NCBI GenBank assembly: GCA_002382525.1
Contig: DFYA01000002.1
Location: 1-7,936, forward strand
Source: Opitutaceae bacterium UBA4094
GTDB taxonomy: Bacteria; Verrucomicrobiota; Verrucomicrobiia; Opitutales; Opitutaceae
DNA: 7,936 nt
Reading direction: 5' to 3'
Shown: piece after piece, positions 1 to 5,065 of the stretch
How positions within the stretch are numbered: position 1 is the stretch's first letter
Layout of the letters: each line of letters starts with the position of its first letter
The notes under the pieces: generated by a model
What the model was told of the DNA's origin: nothing
Database searches by the model: none
The model's input: only the letters and a program-made list of their open reading frames with translations
Position numbers and translations under genes: made by a program

Positions 1-435
1 GCGAGTGGTCCGGGAGGGCAGGGGGTCAACACCACCGACTCGGCCGTGCGCATCATCCACAAGCCGACGGGAATGATCGTGTATTGTGCGGACGGGCGTT
101 CGCAGCAAAAGAATAAGGCCAGCGCCATGGCGGTGCTGCGATCGCGGTTGCTGCAACTCAAGGAGGATCAGGAGCGCGCCAAGTATGCGGCGGAGCGCAA
201 GAGCCAGATCGGCACCGGCGACCGCAGCGAACGCATCCGCACCTACAACTTTCCACAAAGCCGTCTTACTGATCATCGAATCGGGCTCACGCTCCACAGT
301 CTCTCGCAAGTTATGCAGGGCCAGCTTGACGCCGTGATCGAGGCGCTGCAGCGAGCCGACTTCGAGGAAAAATTCGCTAAACTCACCGGGCAACCTTACT
401 CGCCGAGGCGTCCGACTGCGGGCGATGACGATTGA
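1..435 (+). CDS. prfA: Peptide chain release factor 1 (RF1), C-terminal 144 residues, 5' truncated by window edge
   Basis: RF1 recognises UAA and UAG in the ribosomal A site and triggers hydrolysis of peptidyl-tRNA. The window opens inside domain 3: bases 13-21 encode the universal GGQ motif, within SGPGGQGVNTTDSAVR, which binds the peptidyl-transferase centre. The residue after GGQ is Gly rather than the His of E. coli RF1, which is an ordinary variation. Downstream, the segment GDRSERIRTYNFPQSRLTDHR is the typical RF1 signature near the end of domain 2/4. The codon-recognition loop (PxT in RF1) lies before the window, so the assignment to RF1 rather than RF2 rests on this C-terminal signature and on the prmC neighbour. 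The frame is open from base 1 and stops at TGA 433-435. The conserved core is intact, with no frameshift. Confidence 0.96.
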   Translation, partial: ASGPGGQGVNTTDSAVRIIHKPTGMIVYCADGRSQQKNKASAMAVLRSRLLQLKEDQERAKYAAERKSQIGTGDRSERIRTYNFPQSRLTDHRIGLTLHSLSQVMQGQLDAVIEALQRADFEEKFAKLTGQPYSPRRPTAGDDD

Positions 436-440
436 GATCA

Positions 441-1325
441 ATGAATACTTTGCCGCCCTCTATGCCGCTACCGTTGACCCTTCTTGAGATTCTTCAGAAA
501 ACCACCGATTTTCTGTCCGCGAAAGGCGTCGAATCTGCGCGGCTCAACGCTGAACTCCTAATCGGCCACGCGCTCGGACTGAAGCGCATGCAGCTTTATC
601 TGCAATTTGAGCGGACGTTAACCGAGACGGAACTCGAAAAAGTTCGACCGTTGGTCAAGCGCCGCAGCCTGCGAGAGCCGTTGCAATACATCTTGGGTGA
701 CACCGAGTGGGCGGGACTGCGGTTGAAGGTGGATCGCCGCGCACTGATTCCGCGGCATGAAACCGAGCTTTTGATTGAACTGATTGTGGAGCGTTTACCC
801 GTTCCGCCCCGGCGTATCCTAGACTTGGGCACGGGAACAGGCGCGATCGCACTTGCTCTGGCTTCGCGCTATGAAAATGCCGAAGTCACGGCAGTGGACG
901 TGAGCGATGACGCCCTTGCTTTGGCGGGAGAGAACGCAGGCGCTCTTGCACTGGACAGTCGCGTTAGCTTTGTGCGTTCGAGCTGGTTTGACGCGCTCGA
1001 TTCGACGGTTCCTTACGACCTGATCGTTTCCAACCCTCCCTACTTAACCGATGCCGAAACCGCAGCGGCGGAGCCCGAAGTCCGTGTGCATGAGCCGACG
1101 AGCGCATTGACTGCGGCCGATGCGGGAATGGCGGATTTGCGCACGATAGTCGGCGGTGCGCCGCTTTTTTTGAAAGCGGGCGGTATCCTCGCGCTTGAAA
1201 CGGGCGTCGACCATCACGCCCGACTCGCGGAGCTGCTAACCGAATCGGGCTTTGAGCGGATCGAGTCCCGGAAGGATCTGACCGATCGAGACCGATTCAT
1301 GTTTGCAAGCAGATCGTCGCCTTGA
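441..1325 (+). CDS. prmC: Release factor glutamine (N5) methyltransferase PrmC
   Basis: PrmC uses S-adenosylmethionine to methylate the glutamine of the GGQ motif in RF1 and RF2, which raises termination efficiency. Counting from ATG 441 (294 aa), residues up to about 90 form the helical release-factor-binding domain. The PrmC-type PRHETELL motif follows at 104-111 (usually PRPETELL). The SAM-binding motif I, DLGTGTG, is at 128-134 and the catalytic NPPY motif at 198-201. Length matches the family (about 280-300). The gene directly follows prfA, the classical arrangement. TTG 432 overlaps the prfA stop by 4 nt and would add three residues; I prefer ATG 441, five bases past the stop, though its Shine-Dalgarno is weak, and ATG 462 is a third option. 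Translational coupling to prfA is likely. Confidence 0.95.
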   Translation: MNTLPPSMPLPLTLLEILQKTTDFLSAKGVESARLNAELLIGHALGLKRMQLYLQFERTLTETELEKVRPLVKRRSLREPLQYILGDTEWAGLRLKVDRRALIPRHETELLIELIVERLPVPPRRILDLGTGTGAIALALASRYENAEVTAVDVSDDALALAGENAGALALDSRVSFVRSSWFDALDSTVPYDLIVSNPPYLTDAETAAAEPEVRVHEPTSALTAADAGMADLRTIVGGAPLFLKAGGILALETGVDHHARLAELLTESGFERIESRKDLTDRDRFMFASRSSP

Positions 1326-1328
1326 GCG

Positions 1329-3539
1329 TTACGGAGTCGCCCCCGTAGTGTTGGTGAGATCTGCGCGGTCTCCATCTTTCGCTACAGACACGGCTCGGGG
1401 TTTGTTTATGAGGTCCGAGGCGACGCGGAGGGCTTCCCGGAGTTGTATGTCGACGGCCACGTAACGCAGGTTTGCCTCGGACTCTTCTTCTTCGAGGACG
1501 GAGTCATTGTCGGGCGGTGTTAACTTGGGGCGCGGAGGAGGCGGAGGGGCAAGTAACACTTCGCTGAATTTGTAGGCTCCGGCCGCGAGTTCTTTTTTCT
1601 CGGCAGCCATGGCTTTCCTGAACTCCTCGTCAGACTGTTTTTGCTGTTTACGCTGCTCCAAATTTAAGGAGACCGCTTTTTGCTCCTGTCGGGTTTTGAA
1701 GCGATCGATCGCGCGGCGAAGATAAGAGAATTCCTCAAGCGTGTCTTGGCGCGCCGCGCTCGCGGCCACCAAGGGTGTGAGCGCGGAAGGGGCAAGCGGC
1801 CGACCGGCAAATTTGCTCGGCGCGACCGAGTCCCAAGTGAGGGCGTGAGGCATGTCGGCTTCTCCGATAGGAAGGTAGTCCTCAAACGATGGAAGGATGA
1901 TGTCGGGCACGACGCCCTTCAGCTGTGTCGACGCGCCGTCGGGCAGGTAAAACTTCTGAACAGTGAGTTTGGTGGCGCCACTTCGGGTGTCTGCGCGGTT
2001 AAGCAGAGGAACGAGGTTCCGTAACTCGAGGACCGTTTGAACGGTGCCTTTTCCGTGCGTGGAGCTGTCGCCGACGATTACCGCGCGACCGTAATTCTGA
2101 AGCGCGCCAGCTACGATCTCGGATGCAGATGCGCTGTAACGCGAAACCAATACCGTGAGCGGCCCGCCATACGCGATCGAGGCATCGGTGTCGTGATCCA
2201 CTTTGATTTCGCCAGAGTAGGAGCGAACCTGAACCACCGGGCCTTTTTCGATGAACAGACCGGTCAGGGAAATGGCTTCACTTAACAAACCACCTCCATT
2301 GCGGCGAAGGTCGAGCACCAGACCCTTAATCTTCGCCGCTTTGAGCCGGGTGATCAGTTCGCGAACATCACGCGTAGCGCTGTTTTGAGGTTTTCCGTCG
2401 CTGGAAACTTCAGGTCCGTAGAACGTCGGCAGCGTGATGACTCCGATGGGGGAGATATTTCCTTCGGCATCGGGCACTTCAAAAATGGCGCCGTGGGCAC
2501 GCGAGGAGTCGAGGTTGACGACGTTGCGAACGAGAACGATTTCCTTACGCGTGGCGGCGACGTTACCTGTTGCGGCGGGTTCTACGATGAGTCTCACCGG
2601 CGTGCCCTTCGGACCGCGAATCATGTCTACGATTTTACGTAGTTTCATGCCGATCACTTCGATCGGTTCTTCACCTTCTTGAGCGACGGCGATGATTTTG
2701 TCGTTTGGTTTGAGCTGCTTATCCAGATCGGCAGGGCCGCCGGGAATGATGTCTTTGATGACGCATTCATCTTCTTCGACTCCGAGTAGTGCGCCGATGC
2801 CGACCAGTTGAAGACGCATTTGAATGCCAAAGTCTTCATATGTATCCGCCGAAAAATACGTCGAATGCGGGTCGTAGAGACGGGCGATGCTGCCGAGGAA
2901 CATCTCCGTGATGTCGGAGGGCTCAATGTCGGTTACATTTTTCAAGAGGCGGTCGTAGCGTTTGCCAACGGTGACCTTCGCTTCTTCTAAAGTCTTTTTG
3001 TTTAAGATTTCTTTGATGAGCTCGAAACGAATCCGCCGGTCCCAGAGTTTGTCCGCATCCTCGGCGGAGGCAGGCCACACGGCTTTGGTGCGATCAATCA
3101 AGTAAGTGTCGTCGGACTCGAAATCGAAGTCGGCTTTAAGTGCTTCTTGTATCCAGGCGACCCGCGCCGCCGCTCGTTCCTTGTAGCGGTCAAAGATCAA
3201 AAACGCGGGGTCCATTTTGCCCATGGCAGCCACGGTTTGGTAGAGCGACTCGGGCTGGTAGCGTTCGATGAACCCCTGTTTGTCCTCCTCAAGGAAGAAC
3301 AAGTGTTGGCCGTCCAAGATCGCCATGTAATCGGGGATGACTTGGGAGTAGCTGCTTTCGTCAACCGAATCGCGGTTGTAATGAACTTCCTGAAGGAGGC
3401 GGACAAGCGTCCGAGCCTCGATGGCAGGCGAGGAGGCCGCTTTGAGGGATCCGTCGAATTGGGCGGAAACGCTGATGGGGAAGAGAGCGATTGCGGCGAG
3501 CGTGAAAAGGGGGCGTGCGAGACGAGTGAACAGGTGCAT
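1329..3539 (-). CDS. prc: Carboxy-terminal processing (tail-specific) protease Prc, peptidase family S41
   Basis: This is a periplasmic serine protease that degrades or trims proteins from the C-terminus; in E. coli Prc acts on envelope and peptidoglycan-enzyme substrates. Numbering from ATG 3539 (736 aa; E. coli Prc is near 680). Residues 1-26 look like a signal peptide with cleavage after SVSA. Residues about 40-230 match the Prc N-terminal helical domain (for example DGQHLFFLEEDKQGF). A PDZ domain covers about 237-319, and the S41 core about 345-550. The motif SASASEI gives the likely nucleophile Ser471, and HGKGTVQ gives the general base Lys497. The Asp of E. coli Prc 11 residues after the serine is Asn482 here. 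The C-terminal part (about 560-715) has a charged helical stretch and a proline run, as in Prc. TTG 3542 sits just before the ATG and is a less likely start. No clear Shine-Dalgarno is seen. The gene follows a rhomboid gene in the same direction. Confidence 0.93.
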   Translation of the reverse strand: MHLFTRLARPLFTLAAIALFPISVSAQFDGSLKAASSPAIEARTLVRLLQEVHYNRDSVDESSYSQVIPDYMAILDGQHLFFLEEDKQGFIERYQPESLYQTVAAMGKMDPAFLIFDRYKERAAARVAWIQEALKADFDFESDDTYLIDRTKAVWPASAEDADKLWDRRIRFELIKEILNKKTLEEAKVTVGKRYDRLLKNVTDIEPSDITEMFLGSIARLYDPHSTYFSADTYEDFGIQMRLQLVGIGALLGVEEDECVIKDIIPGGPADLDKQLKPNDKIIAVAQEGEEPIEVIGMKLRKIVDMIRGPKGTPVRLIVEPAATGNVAATRKEIVLVRNVVNLDSSRAHGAIFEVPDAEGNISPIGVITLPTFYGPEVSSDGKPQNSATRDVRELITRLKAAKIKGLVLDLRRNGGGLLSEAISLTGLFIEKGPVVQVRSYSGEIKVDHDTDASIAYGGPLTVLVSRYSASASEIVAGALQNYGRAVIVGDSSTHGKGTVQTVLELRNLVPLLNRADTRSGATKLTVQKFYLPDGASTQLKGVVPDIILPSFEDYLPIGEADMPHALTWDSVAPSKFAGRPLAPSALTPLVAASAARQDTLEEFSYLRRAIDRFKTRQEQKAVSLNLEQRKQQKQSDEEFRKAMAAEKKELAAGAYKFSEVLLAPPPPPRPKLTPPDNDSVLEEEESEANLRYVAVDIQLREALRVASDLINKPRAVSVAKDGDRADLTNTTGATP

Positions 3540-3586
3540 CAATAGATGGGAGTGAGGGCCGAGAGAAATTGTTTCAAAAATGAAGA

Positions 3587-3604
3587 CGCTGCATTCCCGC
3601 AGCG
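3587..3604 (-). terminator. Possible weak intrinsic terminator or hairpin between the rhomboid gene and prc
   Basis: Read on the minus strand, CGCTGC and GCAGCG form a perfect 6-bp stem around the 6-nt loop GGGAAT. It is followed by TCTTCATTTTT, an interrupted U-rich run reaching about base 3576. It lies 27 bases past the rhomboid stop and about 48 bases before the prc start. It could attenuate or end the rhomboid transcript, or protect its 3' end. The stem is short and the U-run interrupted, so termination would be partial at best. Confidence 0.35.
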
Positions 3605-3630
3605 AACCCGAGGAGGGACTTAACGTGGTT

Positions 3631-4521
3631 TCAGCGGCGGCTCAAGTGGTCGCGCGCATGATCTAGGCGGTTTTTCTCTTCCGCCGTGAGCGACTGGAAT
3701 CCGTCGCTGTTGATTTTGTCGAGGATGCGATCGATCTCGGCGCGCATGTCTTCGACAGGCGCGATATCCACTTTGAAAACCGGCGCTGGCGACGTGTTTT
3801 GTTTCGTCTTGCGCATCCATGCCGGGAGCTCAATCGACGGTTCTTCGTCCTGGCCAAGCCAGCGCCTTGGCTGTGCAAGAAAACGCCGGGAGACACACCA
3901 TCCGACCAACATGCCGCCCAGTTGCGCAGAATGTGCCATGGAGAACGACGAATCGCGCCCGGGAATTTCTAAAAACGCTAAGCCGAGTAAATTGACCAGC
4001 AGCAGTCCGAGTGCGAGGTGCTTGGCGCGCAGGCCGACATCGATGAAAAAAAACGTGATGGGGCGCAGGGGCGAAACGTGTGCGAATACGACGATCACCC
4101 CGGCGACACCGGCTGACGCTCCAAACAGGAGTCCCCCTCGTGACCCGTTAATCAGGAGCCACGCCAGACCGCCCGTGGCGACCGCAGCAATAAACAGCAC
4201 TAAAAACCGTTTGGGCCCCAGTTCAGCGGCGACGGAGCGCCCGAAGAAAAAGAGGGCGAGCGCCACCATGCATACGTGCAGTAAACCATCGGCGGAATGG
4301 ACAAACGCGTAGGTGATCAACGACCAAACAAAGCCGCTGGTGATACCGTCGGCCGAGAGGGTGATCACACGGAAAAACGCGGCTCCGGCGCCCTCGCTGA
4401 ACCAGCGCAGAAAGATGTTCTCGACGACAAAGCCGCCCACGATTGCACAAATCAGCCAAGTGAGGGCGGGGAACAAACGTCGGGCGTCGTCGTCTCGCAT
4501 GTAAAGGCGGTCGGAAAGCAT
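3631..4521 (-). CDS. Rhomboid-family polytopic membrane protein with C-terminal cytosolic domain; probable pseudoprotease
   Basis: Rhomboids are intramembrane serine proteases with six core membrane helices and a Ser-His dyad. From ATG 4521 (296 aa), hydrophobic segments run from about residue 20 to 215. A charged soluble tail follows, containing a segment (IDRILDKINSDGFQSLTAEE, about 263-282) like the short C-terminal domain found on many Verrucomicrobia and Bacteroidetes rhomboids. The serine motif GASAGV is present with Ser136. Two other active-site positions are changed. The HxxxN motif reads H82-V-C-M-V86, so Asn is Val. The usual AHxAHLGG reads AHSAQLGG, putting Gln200 where the catalytic His belongs; His197 is the upstream, non-catalytic one. 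Fold family is confident; loss of activity is inferred. GTG 4566 would add 15 residues and has a GGGGGGAGG run nearby, but MLSDRLYMR looks like the natural family N-terminus. The gene lies upstream of prc, 91 bp away. Confidence 0.9.
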   Translation of the reverse strand: MLSDRLYMRDDDARRLFPALTWLICAIVGGFVVENIFLRWFSEGAGAAFFRVITLSADGITSGFVWSLITYAFVHSADGLLHVCMVALALFFFGRSVAAELGPKRFLVLFIAAVATGGLAWLLINGSRGGLLFGASAGVAGVIVVFAHVSPLRPITFFFIDVGLRAKHLALGLLLVNLLGLAFLEIPGRDSSFSMAHSAQLGGMLVGWCVSRRFLAQPRRWLGQDEEPSIELPAWMRKTKQNTSPAPVFKVDIAPVEDMRAEIDRILDKINSDGFQSLTAEEKNRLDHARDHLSRR

Positions 4522-4677
4522 GCTAAATCCAAGATGAAAGGCCTCCCCCCAAACACAAGCCGCCACCCCTCGACGGAGGTCATTTTCGCAGGGGTCAAAG
4601 TGCGCTTAACACTTTCCTTACCGACCGCCTGCTTGGTCGCTTGACAGTGTAGGGCATTCCGGTTTCTTGCGGATTCC
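4522..4677. promoter_or_regulatory. Divergent intergenic region between the rhomboid gene (minus) and the ferredoxin gene (plus)
   Basis: These 156 bases must hold the promoters for both neighbours. On the plus strand a perfect TTGACA (-35 like) lies at 4641-4646, with TTTCTT (4663-4668) as a poor -10 candidate at 16-bp spacing; that would put the transcript start almost on the ATG at 4678. On the minus strand I see no convincing -35/-10 pair. A run of CCTCCCCCC at 4542-4550 reads as GGGGGGAGG on the minus strand, but sits 20 nt from the chosen rhomboid start. Confidence 0.4.
4597..4615. promoter_or_regulatory. Inverted repeat AAAGTG-N7-CACTTT, candidate operator
   Basis: There are two perfect 6-bp arms, AAAGTG (4597-4602) and CACTTT (4610-4615), around CGCTTAA. 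The arms are 13 bp apart centre to centre, a little over one helical turn, and lie about 26 bp upstream of the TTGACA box. The location in a divergent promoter region suits a dimeric regulator, but a repeat this short could occur by chance. Confidence 0.3.
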
Positions 4678-4911
4678 ATGGCTAACAAAGCAGACAAGTG
4701 GGAGCAAAACACCGCAGGAAAGTTCTATGTCGATCAGCAGTGCATCGACTGTGATCTGTGCCGCGAGACCGCGCCGGCGTTTTTTAGCCGCCATGACGAA
4801 GGCGGTTACTCCTTCGTTCACAAACAGCCCGAGACCGAAGAAGACGAGGCGCTCTGCATGGAAGCCCTCGAAGGCTGCCCGGTCGAAGCTATTGGCAACG
4901 ACGGCGAATAA
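4678..4911 (+). CDS. Small single-cluster [4Fe-4S] ferredoxin
   Basis: This is a soluble low-potential electron carrier of 77 residues. The cluster ligands are visible as C22-IDC25-DLC28 (CxxCxxC) and C67 followed by Pro, the pattern of monocluster bacterial ferredoxins such as the Bacillus/Thermotoga type. The final EGCPVEAI segment is typical. There is a fifth cysteine, C60, seven residues before C67. The protein is strongly acidic, with a short basic N-terminus. The start at ATG 4678 has a weak GGA at 4671-4673 and follows a TTGACA box. The gene stands alone: it diverges from the rhomboid gene and ends in a strong terminator 24 bases past its TAA stop, so it is probably monocistronic. Its redox partner cannot be told from this context. 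Confidence 0.93.
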   Translation: MANKADKWEQNTAGKFYVDQQCIDCDLCRETAPAFFSRHDEGGYSFVHKQPETEEDEALCMEALEGCPVEAIGNDGE

Positions 4912-4934
4912 GCCCGCTGTTAGATTCGATTTTC

Positions 4935-4959
4935 AGCCCGCCTTCGTGGCGGGCTTTTT
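4935..4959 (+). terminator. Strong intrinsic terminator of the ferredoxin gene
   Basis: AGCCCGCC (4935-4942) and GGCGGGCT (4948-4955) form a perfect 8-bp GC-rich stem with loop TTCGT, followed directly by TTTTG. This is a textbook Rho-independent terminator, 24 bases after the ferredoxin stop. It isolates the ferredoxin transcript from the downstream receptor gene. Confidence 0.92.
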
Positions 4960-4961
4960 GT

Positions 4962-4975
4962 TGCCCTGAAGGGCA
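4962..4975. repeat. Small inverted repeat TGCCCT-GA-AGGGCA after the terminator
   Basis: A 14-bp near-perfect palindrome starts two bases after the terminator's T-run. As RNA it would fold as a short hairpin with a TGAA loop. It may be a second 3'-end hairpin or an element at the upstream edge of the receptor promoter. No function can be assigned. Confidence 0.35.
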
Positions 4976-5065
4976 TCTGTGGTTCGAATTATCCTGTTAA
5001 TGTGAATATTAATTTTGATTAACAATAGGCTTGTTTCCGAAGTCGGGGCTGCTACGCGTGTGCGG
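4976..5065 (+). promoter_or_regulatory. AT-rich control region upstream of the TonB-dependent receptor, with inverted repeat TGTTAAT-N16-ATTAACA
   Basis: Bases 4984-5028 are far richer in A+T than anything else in the window. Two perfect 7-bp arms, TGTTAAT (4995-5001) and ATTAACA (5018-5024), lie 23 bp apart centre to centre, about two helical turns, as expected for a dimeric regulator binding one face. Inside lies TATTAA (5007-5012), a possible -10 box, with TTCGAA (4983-4988) as a poor -35. A repressor at this repeat would block that promoter. The leader lacks the conserved elements of a cobalamin riboswitch. Confidence 0.4.

Noticed and set aside
3686..4312. Open frame of 208 codons on the plus strand opposite the rhomboid gene
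   Set aside because: Low-complexity Ser/Pro/Arg/Lys composition with no domain; it is the antisense shadow of the membrane protein gene.
4505..4630. 10-bp inverted pair AGGCGGTCGG (4505-4514) and CCGACCGCCT (4621-4630)
   Set aside because: One arm lies inside the rhomboid coding sequence and the arms are over 100 bp apart; no boundary, target duplication or other repeat accompanies them, so chance is likely.
5010..5017. TAATTTTG, matching the Bacteroidetes -7 promoter box TAnnTTTG
   Set aside because: An eight-base AT-rich match expected by chance, with no TTTG box at the right upstream distance and no other sign that the host is a Bacteroidete.
4960..5065. Cobalamin riboswitch upstream of the BtuB-sized receptor
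   Set aside because: A GAAGTCGGGG string at 5039-5048 faintly resembles the 3' part of the riboswitch, but the conserved core boxes are missing and the leader is too short.
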